DNA of 64,000 nucleotides from assembly GCA_018223435.1 (NCBI GenBank), contig JAGTTO010000001.1, positions 1,426,001-1,490,000 of the forward strand. The letters are read 5' to 3'. How positions within the stretch are numbered: position 1 is the stretch's first letter; each line of letters opens with the position of its first letter. This document shows positions 51,237-60,151 of this stretch, piece by piece. This DNA is from Lachnospiraceae bacterium Marseille-Q4251 (GTDB lineage: Bacteria > Bacillota > Clostridia > Lachnospirales > Lachnospiraceae). Under the pieces are notes generated by a model, which made no database searches, was not told where the DNA came from, and saw only the letters and a program-made list of their open reading frames with translations. A program made the translations under genes and the position numbers.

Positions 51237-52595
51237 ATGAAAAGAAAACGCTGGCGGCTGCAGGCCGCAGGAGTCATCGTGCTGACTGCCATGCTTGCAG
51301 CAGGCATCTGGATCTTTTCTCAGAAGAACACAAAAGAATACGAGCCTTCCGATGAAGCCTTTGGAAATCCCCTCATGGGATACGCTCCCTGCGCCTGGAA
51401 TGCCGAAGTCCGGGAGGACGTTTCCCTGCTGTATATGGACATCACCTGGGCAGAACTGGAGCCCGAGGAAGGCCAGTACAACTGGGAGGGCATCGAGAAG
51501 GAAAATCAATTGGAACGCTGGCGGGAGGAAGGAAAACACATCGTATTAAGATTCGTCTGCGACGTGCCCGGAAGCGAAACGCATATGGATATTCCGGAAT
51601 GGCTCTATGAGAAAACGAATCACGCAGGTACCTGGTACGACGTATCCTTCGGCAAGGGCTTTGCTCCGGATTACAACAACGGGATTTTTATCTCCTGCCA
51701 TCAAAAAGCGGTGGAAGCCATGGGGGAACATCTGGGGCAGGACGGACTCATCAGCTACATTGAGCTTGGAAGTCTCGGGCACTGGGGCGAATGGCATGTC
51801 AATTACAGTGTCGGCATCCAGCCTCTTCCGCTGGAAGACATAAGAGAACAGTATGTGGCGCCCTGGACGACTGCTTTTCCCAACGCGATGCTCCTCATGC
51901 GCCGACCTTTTTCTCACGCCGCAAAATATGGAACCGGCCTTTATAATGATATGACGGGAGAACCGAGCGAGACGGCCGCATGGCTCCGCGAAATTGAAAA
52001 TGGCGGCAATCTGAGTCAGACAGATGAAAAAAATGCCCTCTCTCCCATGACGGATTTCTGGAAAACCGCCCCCGTAGGCGGAGAGTTTACCAGCTCTCTT
52101 TCCATGGAAGAAATGCTGACTGCCAGTCTCTCCCAGACTGTGGAGCTGATTCAGGAATCTCACACAACCTTCCTGGGACCGAATGCAGCGAATGCCAAAT
52201 ATCTGGAGGGGTATGAGACTGTACTGAAAAATATGGGCTACCGTTTATGGATCTTAAAAGCCACGCTCTCCCGGAACCTTCTCGGAACAAAGCTGAGTCT
52301 CACCTGGGAAAATGACGGGGCGGCACCCTTCTACAGGGACTGGCCGGTGTGGGTGTATGTGACGGATGAAGACGGGAATACCATCGAGAAAAAGCAGGTG
52401 GAACTTTCCCTGTCTTCGATTCTTCCCGGAGAAACCATAGAGACGGACACTCTGCTTGACACCAGGAAGCTTTTCGAGCTTGCGGGCGAGAACTACCATA
52501 TCAGCATTGGTGTAGAAGATCCCATGATAGGAAAAACAGGTTTACGCTTTGCAATGCAGAGCGATTACAAAGATGGACAAAATTTTCTGTGGTAA
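51237..52595 (+). CDS. Membrane-anchored DUF4832-type glycosidase-fold protein
   Basis: 452 residues. A single N-terminal anchor helix (about 8-27), then FGNPLMGYAPCAWN and LLYMDITWAELEPEEGQYNW, characteristic of beta/alpha-barrel proteins distantly like GH42, with acidic residues in YIELGSLGHWGEWH in the active-site strand. The last 120 residues form a beta-rich DUF4832 domain (LSLTWENDGAAPFYRDWPVWVYV). Probably acts on envelope or host polysaccharide; the substrate is unknown. AAAGGAGG is centred ahead of ATG 51237. Confidence 0.78.
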   Translation: MKRKRWRLQAAGVIVLTAMLAAGIWIFSQKNTKEYEPSDEAFGNPLMGYAPCAWNAEVREDVSLLYMDITWAELEPEEGQYNWEGIEKENQLERWREEGKHIVLRFVCDVPGSETHMDIPEWLYEKTNHAGTWYDVSFGKGFAPDYNNGIFISCHQKAVEAMGEHLGQDGLISYIELGSLGHWGEWHVNYSVGIQPLPLEDIREQYVAPWTTAFPNAMLLMRRPFSHAAKYGTGLYNDMTGEPSETAAWLREIENGGNLSQTDEKNALSPMTDFWKTAPVGGEFTSSLSMEEMLTASLSQTVELIQESHTTFLGPNAANAKYLEGYETVLKNMGYRLWILKATLSRNLLGTKLSLTWENDGAAPFYRDWPVWVYVTDEDGNTIEKKQVELSLSSILPGETIETDTLLDTRKLFELAGENYHISIGVEDPMIGKTGLRFAMQSDYKDGQNFLW

Positions 52596-52700
52596 TCTCC
52601 TTTTTTTGTAAAAAATTACCCATTTTGAGAAAGTATGTTGTAAAATAGGAGTATGAGAAAAAACGGTGCAGTTCGCTGCACGGATGAAAAGGAGGAGCTT

Positions 52701-55283
52701 ATGAAACTCTTGAAAAAACTCTGCTGCCCGCTGCTTTTTTCTCTGTTCTTTGTGGCAGCCCTCTTCTTTCCCGTTGCTTTTGCCTCAGCCGACGATACGG
52801 TGGATCTGAAGCTCTCGGAAGGAACCTATCGCTATGATTATGCCTATGAAGTGTTCAAGCTTGTCAACGAAGAGCGCGCCAGAGTCCATCTGGAGCCGCT
52901 GGTGATGGATGCAGAGCTGACGGAAGCCGCCATGCAGAGAGCGGCAGAAACTCATGCCATTTACAGCCATACCAGACCGGATGGCAGCGGCTGCTCTACC
53001 ATCTGCCCTGCAAGAATGCGCGGTGAAAATATCGCTTATGGGCAGGACTCCCCCGCAGAAGTTATGGATGCCTGGATGACCTCCTCAGGTCACAGAGCAA
53101 ATATCCTGCATTCCGGCTATACCAACATCGGCATCGGCTGCTTTGTACAGGATTCCTGTCTTTTCTGGGTTCAGGCTTTTAGTTACGACACCACAACCGG
53201 CACTTATGTCCAGCAGCCCAACCGCAAAGTATCTCCCATTATTACCGTCAGCCTGCAGAATCTCAACCTCGTTTTCGGCGAGACAGAGCCGTTGTTTTTT
53301 ACAGAAGAGACTAAAACCCTGCAGATGAAATTTGCCTCAAAGAAGGAACCAGGCTTAGTAAGGCTTGATCCTTCCAACTTCGACTGGAGCATTACCGATC
53401 CCAATGCGGCTTCATTGGATCAAAGCGGTGTCATGCGGCTGAAAAACGGCGGCGCCACCACGGTCACTGTCTCCCTGAAAAGCCGGCCTTCCATTCAGGT
53501 TTCTGTCCAGGCGAATGCTTTTTATGATTTGTCAAAAGCCTCTGTCACCAGCGGCTTTCATACCGCTTACACTGGCAGCCCCATCACATTTTCACCCACT
53601 GTCATATACAATGGGAAGACACTGACCGAAAATACCCACTACACGATAAGTTTCAACAACAATATCAACTCCGGAAAGGCCTCCTTTGAGATCAAAGGTC
53701 TGGGACTTTACCAGAGCACTTACAATGGAACCTTCATCATCAACAAAGTTTCCATGCAAAATACTTCCATCAAACTTCCCTATAGCAGCTATGCCTGGAC
53801 CGGGAAACCGATTACGCCTGTCCCCACCGTCACCTATGGGGGGCTGACACTGAAAGAAGGAACGGATTACACCCTCTCCTGGAGCAACAATACGGATAAG
53901 GGCACTGCAAACGTGATTATTAGCGGCTGCGGAAACTTTACCGGTACGAAATCCCAGTCCTTCTCCATTCAGCAGTTTCTGATCAGCCAAACCACAATCA
54001 GCACGATCTCTCCTGTGACCTACACGGGTCAGCCTGTTACCCCGGAGCCCACGATCAAGCTGAATGAAAAAGTCCTTCAGAAAGACCGCGACTATAAACT
54101 TACATACTCCAACAATATCAATGTTTCCAAAAAAGCTCAGGTAACAGTGACCGGAATCGGAAAATATTCCGGCAATGCCACGAAGGTTTTTGAAATCAAG
54201 GCCCGGAAGCTCTCGGGTGAGACGATCCAGTTCCCGGATTTTTCCTACAGCGGAAGCAGTCCTTCCGGTTATGTCAGCAGCAATCTTTCCATTCTCTATA
54301 AGGGAACGAAACTGACCCACGGTACGGACTATACGCTCTCTGCCACCAAAGATTCCAGCACGAAAGAGATCTCTTCCATCCGTATCACCTTCTGCGGAAA
54401 CTATACAGGAACCCGCTCTTTTGTTTCCCTGAAAAGCTATGGACGCGTCACCGCAATTCCGGATCAGATTTATACCGGAAAAGCGATCACTCCAACGATT
54501 CGCGTCACTTATAATAGCAGGACCCTCATAAAAGGAAAAGATTACACGCTCACCTTGGCCAACAATGTGACTCCCGGAACGGCCAGCGTTACCATCACCG
54601 GAAAAAATGGATTTTTTTCCAGCCAGACGGTCACTTTTAAAATTGTGAAAAAAGGAACCGGAAATAGCAGTAATACCGGAAACACTGGCAGCAATGGCAA
54701 TTCCAATGGAACCACTGGCAACACTACCATCTCCCTGACAGCTCCCGTGCTTTCCGTAGCTACCGCCTGGAATAAGGTCACGCTCCGCTGGAACAGAATT
54801 TCCAATGCAGACAGTTACCTCCTCTATAAAAAGACAAACGGCGGCAGCTATGTACTCCTGAAGACCATCTCCAAAAGCAAACTGGTTTATAGCGATACGA
54901 AAGTATCCGTTGGAAATACCTACCGCTATATGATCAAAGCCGGCAAAACTATGGCCTCCGGCAAGAAGGTTTACAGCAGCTTATCCACGGCAGTAAGCGC
55001 CAAACCGGCCCTCTCCCGACCGCTCATCACGATCCGCAGACTCTCTGGAAAACAGCGAATCACCTGGAGAAAGGTTTCCGGAGCCACCGGCTACATTCTC
55101 TATCAGAGAACCGGCAGCGGAGTCTTCCGAAAGATTAAAACCCTCACTTCCAGAAGCACCTCCTGGAGTGTAACAACAAAAAAAGGAACTTCCTATTCCT
55201 ACAAACTGGTTCCCTACCTCAGAGTAAACGGAAAAATTAAGACTGGCCCTTCAAGTGCCATCAAGACAGCAAAGGGCAGATAA
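52701..55283 (+). CDS. Secreted CAP-domain protein with Ig-like repeats and fibronectin III domains
   Basis: 860 residues. Signal peptide to about residue 33 (FASA-DD). CAP/SCP domain (about 48-180) with AYEVFKLVNEERARV, GENIAYG and GHRANILHSGYTNIGIGC. Four to five repeats of about 77 residues, each running YTG(S/K)PITPxPTVTYNGKTL...YTLSYSNNINxGxAxVTIxGxG. An Asn/Gly/Ser-Thr linker (about 658-685) and two fibronectin type III-like domains follow. There is no LPXTG anchor. CAP domains of bacteria are often of unknown activity; the repeats suggest an extended surface adhesin. AAGGAGG selects ATG 52701. Confidence 0.88.
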   Translation: MKLLKKLCCPLLFSLFFVAALFFPVAFASADDTVDLKLSEGTYRYDYAYEVFKLVNEERARVHLEPLVMDAELTEAAMQRAAETHAIYSHTRPDGSGCSTICPARMRGENIAYGQDSPAEVMDAWMTSSGHRANILHSGYTNIGIGCFVQDSCLFWVQAFSYDTTTGTYVQQPNRKVSPIITVSLQNLNLVFGETEPLFFTEETKTLQMKFASKKEPGLVRLDPSNFDWSITDPNAASLDQSGVMRLKNGGATTVTVSLKSRPSIQVSVQANAFYDLSKASVTSGFHTAYTGSPITFSPTVIYNGKTLTENTHYTISFNNNINSGKASFEIKGLGLYQSTYNGTFIINKVSMQNTSIKLPYSSYAWTGKPITPVPTVTYGGLTLKEGTDYTLSWSNNTDKGTANVIISGCGNFTGTKSQSFSIQQFLISQTTISTISPVTYTGQPVTPEPTIKLNEKVLQKDRDYKLTYSNNINVSKKAQVTVTGIGKYSGNATKVFEIKARKLSGETIQFPDFSYSGSSPSGYVSSNLSILYKGTKLTHGTDYTLSATKDSSTKEISSIRITFCGNYTGTRSFVSLKSYGRVTAIPDQIYTGKAITPTIRVTYNSRTLIKGKDYTLTLANNVTPGTASVTITGKNGFFSSQTVTFKIVKKGTGNSSNTGNTGSNGNSNGTTGNTTISLTAPVLSVATAWNKVTLRWNRISNADSYLLYKKTNGGSYVLLKTISKSKLVYSDTKVSVGNTYRYMIKAGKTMASGKKVYSSLSTAVSAKPALSRPLITIRRLSGKQRITWRKVSGATGYILYQRTGSGVFRKIKTLTSRSTSWSVTTKKGTSYSYKLVPYLRVNGKIKTGPSSAIKTAKGR

Positions 55284-55288
55284 CGCGC

Positions 55289-55328
55289 AGAAATCCCCGG
55301 GAACGGCAAAGATTCCCGGGGATTTCTT
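55289..55328. terminator. Bidirectional terminator between convergent genes
   Basis: GAAATCCCCGGGAA/TTCCCGGGGATTTC, a 14-bp stem with short A and T runs. Confidence 0.85.
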
Positions 55329-55331
55329 CTG

Positions 55332-55652
55332 TCAGTTTTTCTTCTTTTTCTCTTCCACCACGCCAAAGGCCAGAAACAAAGCCCAGATATAGGGCGCTCC
55401 AAACACGTTCAGCGTCTTCGGGCCGGTAATACTTTCGGGTTTTTCCTGCACCCTTATGTATGCTTTTTCAAAGGTGCTGCGGGTGATCGATTTCCGCTTG
55501 CGGTCTGTGAAAAGCTCGCCGCCTTTGATCGTGTAAGTGAAGGGAAGGTGCTTTACGGTGAGGAAGGTTTCACCCTGATGACTCTCAATAACCTGCCATA
55601 AATTCTCTACGGTTATTGTCTCTTTCTTCTTTATCTTTTGTAACTCATCCAT
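55332..55652 (-). CDS. Small conserved-looking protein of unknown function
   Basis: 106 residues, not recognised. Charged start (MDELQKIKKKETITV), a central beta-like part (GETFLTVKHLPFTYTIKGGELF), a basic KRKSITRSTFEKAYIRV segment, a weak hydrophobic patch APYIWALFLAFGVV near the end and a lysine tail. The mix of patterned hydrophobics and an upstream GGGGG site favours a real gene. It follows the metallo-beta-lactamase-fold gene by 26 bp and may be cotranscribed with it. Confidence 0.65.
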   Translation of the reverse strand: MDELQKIKKKETITVENLWQVIESHQGETFLTVKHLPFTYTIKGGELFTDRKRKSITRSTFEKAYIRVQEKPESITGPKTLNVFGAPYIWALFLAFGVVEEKKKKN

Positions 55653-55678
55653 AGTATCCCCCCATTTACTTTTGGTTT

Positions 55679-56407
55679 CTACAGCCGATACTCTTCCCCG
55701 TCCTTCGGGAACCAGACAGAACTCTCCATCCGCTGCTGCTCCACATACTGTTTCAGCTCCCGGCGGCTCACCATGCTATTGGTATGATCCGGACATCCCG
55801 TCGTTATAATGTGGGCTCTTGGATAACTTAAATGAACGGCTGCGATTTCTTCCCGATTCATGCCAAACTGCCCGCCTGCGCCACTGCCCTCTCCATCCTC
55901 AGAAAAACCGGCGCTCACGACAACCAGACGCGGCTTCCAGGTCTTAAGGACCTGCTTCATGCCATCGTACCAGCTGCTTTCTCCCGTCAGGTAGGCACTG
56001 TTTAATACCGGATGGGAAATCAGCACGCCGCAGCCTTTCTGATCCATCGTAGAAATTCCGTTCACTTTATAAAAAGCCGGTGTTTTCCGTATGCTCAGAT
56101 GGCAAAATTCTGTCGTTTCCGTAAGAATCTCCAGATTTGAAAAGCCATCCATCGACAGCGAATCCGCATCCGCCTCATTTTGCACAAAGACCTTCATCCC
56201 CCGCGGAATCAGCCTCCTGGCCTCCCCGTCAAAGGCTCCTTTCGTAAGATGGGTTGCGATTACCGCATCCACATCCAGAAGGTCGCTGAATTTTATCTCT
56301 TCTTTCGCAGCCCCTTTTTCCAGTCCTCCCATAATCGGGTCCACCAGGAACCGCTGCCCCGCATAGTCCAGGAGATAGGTGCTCTGCTGCACTTGTTTGT
56401 ATATCAT
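55679..56407 (-). CDS. Metallo-beta-lactamase-fold protein with degenerate metal site
   Basis: 242 residues. The fold is recognisable from RFLVDPIMGG, VDAVIATHLTKGAFDGEA, VFVQNEADA and the C-terminal ITTGCPDHTNSM. The key HxHxDH metal motif reads HLTKGAFDG: one His and the Asp survive and the others are lost. Its nearest enzyme relatives are UlaG-like hydrolases, so this may be non-catalytic or use a different metal arrangement. Confidence 0.75.
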   Translation of the reverse strand: MIYKQVQQSTYLLDYAGQRFLVDPIMGGLEKGAAKEEIKFSDLLDVDAVIATHLTKGAFDGEARRLIPRGMKVFVQNEADADSLSMDGFSNLEILTETTEFCHLSIRKTPAFYKVNGISTMDQKGCGVLISHPVLNSAYLTGESSWYDGMKQVLKTWKPRLVVVSAGFSEDGEGSGAGGQFGMNREEIAAVHLSYPRAHIITTGCPDHTNSMVSRRELKQYVEQQRMESSVWFPKDGEEYRL

Positions 56408-56565
56408 AAAAATTCTCCGTTCTGCTTTATTTGTAATTGCATCTATTCTTCCATGGTAATATAAAATTATAGATAAGTAAAGGGAATAGAGATGGTTTTT
56501 CAGAATATATGTGCCGGATTTCCCACTGGGAAGGCAGGAAGGAATTTCACCCGTTTCAGGGTATT

Positions 56566-56612
56566 AAAAAAGACAGAGCCTTGCAGTTCATCTGCCTGAT
56601 TCTGTCTTTTTT
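56566..56612. terminator. Terminator after the SEC-C gene
   Basis: AAAAAAGACAGAG/TCTGTCTTTTTT with T-tracts in both directions, 24 bp beyond the stop at 56636. Confidence 0.75.
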
Positions 56613-56635
56613 AATTTTATTTCATTGTAACATTC

Positions 56636-57718
56636 TCAGCCTTTTCTTCCGCAGCAGCGTTTATACTTCTTTCCGCTTCCGCAGGGGCAGGGCTCGTTGG
56701 GGTAAATTTTTCTGCCGAGGCCTACGGACATGGCATTTCTGGTCACTTCGGAAGCCATATGCCCCTTGTAATCCCAGCATCTGGTCATGCAGCCTAAGCG
56801 GCGGATCTCTTTTTTCACATCCTCGACCTGTCTCTGGGTGGAAAAATAACAGCCGTGCTGATAGAGCATCGCCAGAATCTCTTCCTCCGGAATATTCATA
56901 CGGATGGCTTCCTGTACATCATAGAAGATCCGCAGAGCATCTGCCTGATTCTTATGCTGCTCATCCATCATATCCTTAATGAAAAATACCGTATTCTCGT
57001 TGGGTTCCTGGCAGGCCAGCTGACCGTAGCTTAAGAACTCTTCCTCTGTCTCCGGCACATAATAGTCAAAGGTATTCTGCACCTTCTGAACTTCCTGATA
57101 CACATCGTTTTCAGCAAGATCAACATCCATCAAAAAACCATTTTTCAGCCGGACAACACCGGATTTCCGGTCCAGCTCTTCCAACTGAGCTTTTACTTCT
57201 TCTGCATCTTTGATACCTGTATGATAAGTTCCACAGATCTCCACAAACTTTTCCAGCGAAATCACACCGTACAGATATACCGCCGATTTTGCATAATCCT
57301 CCAGACGATTTCTGTCCGCTTTTTCTGCCTGCATATCAGGTGTGCAGATTTTTTCGTATGTGGTCTCCACATCTTCTGGAACCAGATACAGTTCCTGCTT
57401 CGGATCATAAGCTCCGTAAGTGGTCAGAAGCAGCGAATCTGCCACCAGCTCCTGGCTGATGAGGATTCCCTGTTCCTGAATTGCACTCTCAAAAAATCTG
57501 GTCTCATCTGCAGAGGCCTGCTTTACGATTTCTCCCATTACTGCCTCATCCAGAAGCTGGTCCCTCAGCCATTTTGCCAGATCCTTTTTATTCCATTTAC
57601 TGAAGCCTTTTAATCCGTGTTTCTTTGCAATATCCTGGAGATTATCTTTTGTATAGCAAAGGAAAACCTGCTCCAGGCTCTCCGGTCTTGCCGTTCTGTA
57701 TTCTGTCATAACGCACAT
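56636..57718 (-). CDS. SEC-C metal-binding motif protein
   Basis: 360 residues. The C-terminus CPCGSGKKYKRCCG is the zinc-binding SEC-C motif first seen at the SecA tail. The N-terminal half has a segment like Rho N-domains (NLQDIAKKHGLKGFSKWNKKDLAKWLRDQL, about 22-51), suggesting nucleic-acid contact. The rest is helical and not recognised. Single gene, opposite to the ABC transporter gene, with shared upstream gap 57719-57936. Confidence 0.82.
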   Translation of the reverse strand: MCVMTEYRTARPESLEQVFLCYTKDNLQDIAKKHGLKGFSKWNKKDLAKWLRDQLLDEAVMGEIVKQASADETRFFESAIQEQGILISQELVADSLLLTTYGAYDPKQELYLVPEDVETTYEKICTPDMQAEKADRNRLEDYAKSAVYLYGVISLEKFVEICGTYHTGIKDAEEVKAQLEELDRKSGVVRLKNGFLMDVDLAENDVYQEVQKVQNTFDYYVPETEEEFLSYGQLACQEPNENTVFFIKDMMDEQHKNQADALRIFYDVQEAIRMNIPEEEILAMLYQHGCYFSTQRQVEDVKKEIRRLGCMTRCWDYKGHMASEVTRNAMSVGLGRKIYPNEPCPCGSGKKYKRCCGRKG

Positions 57719-57936
57719 CCTTTTCTATTTCTCATCTTGAAAAAAGCGCCTTGAACTCCACTTTTTCGGAAATCCCACGCGCAATAAGTCTATGTTATCT
57801 TAACAGACTCAGGCCAAGAAATCAATGGAAAAACTTTTCTGTTTTTTCAGATTGCTATAGACGAATCGAAAAAAACAGTTAGAATAGAAAGAAGAAATTC
57901 CATCACACCGAAAAACACACCTGAGGGAGGTAGCTT

Positions 57937-59730
57937 ATGAAAGAGACTATTCCGGAAGAGGGACTTGAACATTTTGACGAGTACCTTCAGAACTATTCCA
58001 AAAACGAGAATCATCCGCTGAAGATTCTCCTGGGCTTTTACAAGGGGAAAAAGCTCCAGTGCGCCAAGGGATTTTTCTGGCTGATCTGCCAGCGGTCCCC
58101 TGTCTGGGTCACGCCGATCGTGACCGCGAACATCATTGACATCGCCACCAATCCGGGCAAGAACAGTATTCAGCGGATTCTTTTCAATCTGGTGATTGCC
58201 CTGCTTTTTATCAGCCAGAATGCCTTCAGCAACTACATGGCTACCAAGCATTTTTCCGGGGCCAACCGGGAGATTGAAGGATCTTTGCGAAACGCGCTGG
58301 TCCGGAAGCTCCAGCAGCTTTCCATCATGTTTTATAAGGAAATCCAGTCCGGACGGCTTCAGTCCAAGGTCATGCGTGACGTGGAAAATGTCCAGGCCCT
58401 CTTAAACCAGATGGTCCGGACACTGTTTTTCTTCATTCTGGACGTCATCATCGCCTCTGCTGTCACCCTCTATCACAGCCCCCTAGTCTTCGTCGTCTTT
58501 CTGGCTGCGATTCCTGTGGCTGTGGCCGGAATCTACTATTTCAAGAAGCCGATTTCTGAGCGTAACCGCGCCTTCCGTACCGAGATGGAGAGCACCCAGG
58601 GCGCGGTGGCGGAAATGCTTGAGATGATTCCCGTCACGAGAGCCCACGGTCTGCAGGAGGTGGAGATCAACAAAATGCAGCGTTACCTCAAGGGCATCAT
58701 GCATCAGGGCTTTCAGCTCGATCTGATGAACAACCTTTTCGGCGCTGCCAGCTGGGTCGTTTTCCAGAGCTTCCAGATCCTCTGCCTGGCCTTCACCGGC
58801 TGTCTGGCTGTCAAGGGAAAGATCGGCGTCGGCGAGGTGGTTCTGTTCCAGACCTATTTCACTCAGATCGTCGGACAGATCTCCACTCTCATCAATATTT
58901 ACCCGGATCTCTGCAAGGGAATGGAGTCCGTCCGTTCCATCGGCGATATTCTCGAAGAAAAGCAGGTGGAGCCCAACCATTCCATCGTCCCTTTGGGCGA
59001 TCTCAAGGGAAACGTCCGTTTCTGCAACGTGGATTTCAAGTATCCGGACGGGGAGCGATATATTCTGAAGGATTTTAACTTGGAGGTCAAACCCGGCGAG
59101 AGCATCGCCTTTGCCGGAGAATCCGGCACCGGAAAGTCCACGATTCTGAACCTTTTGATTGGTTTTCTGCCGCCCACAGACGGTAAAATCCTCATCGACC
59201 GGATCAATATGGTAAACCTCGATATGAACGAATACCGGAAACAGATCGCCGTTGTTCCCCAGAACACGATCCTTTTCTCAGGAACCATCCGTGAAAACAT
59301 CACCTACGGCCTCGAAAACATCTCCGATGATGAGATCTGGTCTGTGATCCACGAAGTCGGCCTGGAGGACCTACTCGACAAAATGCCCGACGGCCTGGAC
59401 ACGCCCCTCGGCGAGCACGGCGACCGGCTCTCCGGCGGTCAGAGGCAGCGAATCTCCATCGCCCGGGCCCTGATCCGCAAGCCGAAGATCATCATTTTCG
59501 ACGAGGCCACTTCAGCCCTTGACTCCGCCTCCGAAAAGAAAGTTCAGGAGGCCACCGACCACATGATGGGAAAATGCACCACCTTCATTGTCGCTCACAG
59601 GCTTTCCACCATCCGCAAGGCCGACCGTATCGCCTTTATCAAAGACGGCAGCGTCGCCGAGATCGGAAGCTATGAAGAGCTCATGGCGAAGAAAGGGTAT
59701 TTTTACCGGCTCAAGAGCCTGCAGGAATAA
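57937..59730 (+). CDS. ABC exporter, fused permease and ATP-binding protein
   Basis: 597 residues of the half-transporter type. Six membrane helices in residues 50-325, starting after an unusually long soluble leader. Nucleotide-binding domain with Walker A GESGTGKST, Q-loop VVPQNTILFSG, signature LSGGQRQRISIARAL, Walker B IIIFDEATSALD and H-loop IVAHRLST. Forms a homodimer or pairs with another half; the substrate (lipid, peptide or drug) is unknown. GAGGGAGG precedes the start. Confidence 0.94.
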   Translation: MKETIPEEGLEHFDEYLQNYSKNENHPLKILLGFYKGKKLQCAKGFFWLICQRSPVWVTPIVTANIIDIATNPGKNSIQRILFNLVIALLFISQNAFSNYMATKHFSGANREIEGSLRNALVRKLQQLSIMFYKEIQSGRLQSKVMRDVENVQALLNQMVRTLFFFILDVIIASAVTLYHSPLVFVVFLAAIPVAVAGIYYFKKPISERNRAFRTEMESTQGAVAEMLEMIPVTRAHGLQEVEINKMQRYLKGIMHQGFQLDLMNNLFGAASWVVFQSFQILCLAFTGCLAVKGKIGVGEVVLFQTYFTQIVGQISTLINIYPDLCKGMESVRSIGDILEEKQVEPNHSIVPLGDLKGNVRFCNVDFKYPDGERYILKDFNLEVKPGESIAFAGESGTGKSTILNLLIGFLPPTDGKILIDRINMVNLDMNEYRKQIAVVPQNTILFSGTIRENITYGLENISDDEIWSVIHEVGLEDLLDKMPDGLDTPLGEHGDRLSGGQRQRISIARALIRKPKIIIFDEATSALDSASEKKVQEATDHMMGKCTTFIVAHRLSTIRKADRIAFIKDGSVAEIGSYEELMAKKGYFYRLKSLQE

Positions 59731-59739
59731 TACATAGAG

Positions 59740-59784
59740 AAAGCTCCGTGACCACCACTTTTTGGGATAATCACGGAGCTTTTT
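59740..59784. terminator. Terminator after the ABC exporter
   Basis: AAAGCTCCGTGA/TCACGGAGCTTTTT with T-tracts in both directions. Confidence 0.85.
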
Positions 59785-59799
59785 ATTCAGCAATATTTT

Positions 59800-60061
59800 T
59801 TCAATATTTCCCGCCAGATAATCCAGAATGTTCATCCCGTAGTAGGTCTTTTTGTCGATCCGGCTGGCAAGCCTTGGCATATTTTCGATCCAGAGAGAGA
59901 ACCCTGGAGGCGCACCAGTTATAAAAATTATTCATGTTGTTGATCAGCGTATCAAAATCCCGCTCCTCTTCCAGATAAAGATCATAGGGGAAAAATTTTT
60001 CGTCAAAAATCAATGCCTCTCCCCGGGTGTTGATCTCTGCGATTTTTATCACAAAAGTCAT
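59800..60061 (-). pseudogene. Probable remnant of an unidentified gene
   Basis: One frame reads MTFVIKIAEINTRGEALIF...FYNWCASRVLSLDRKYAK. In the next frame the sequence continues plausibly as LASRIDKKTYYGMNILDYLAGN and IEKILLNKK, then runs into the neighbouring terminator without a stop. There is no ribosome-binding site. It looks like a frameshifted fragment of a gene whose ends were lost. I do not recognise the family. Confidence 0.35.
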
Positions 60062-60100
60062 CAGCTGATTCAGCTTCTGCCGCTGTAAAGCGTTTCCTGC

Positions 60101-60146
60101 TAAAAATCGGCCGCCGCACAGCAGAAAACTGCCGGGCAGCGGCCGG
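60101..60146 (-). terminator. Terminator of the phosphohexomutase gene
   Basis: CGGCCGCTGCC.../...GTGCGGCGGCCG GC-rich stem followed by ATTTTTA on the minus strand. Confidence 0.8.
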
Positions 60147-60151
60147 AAAAT

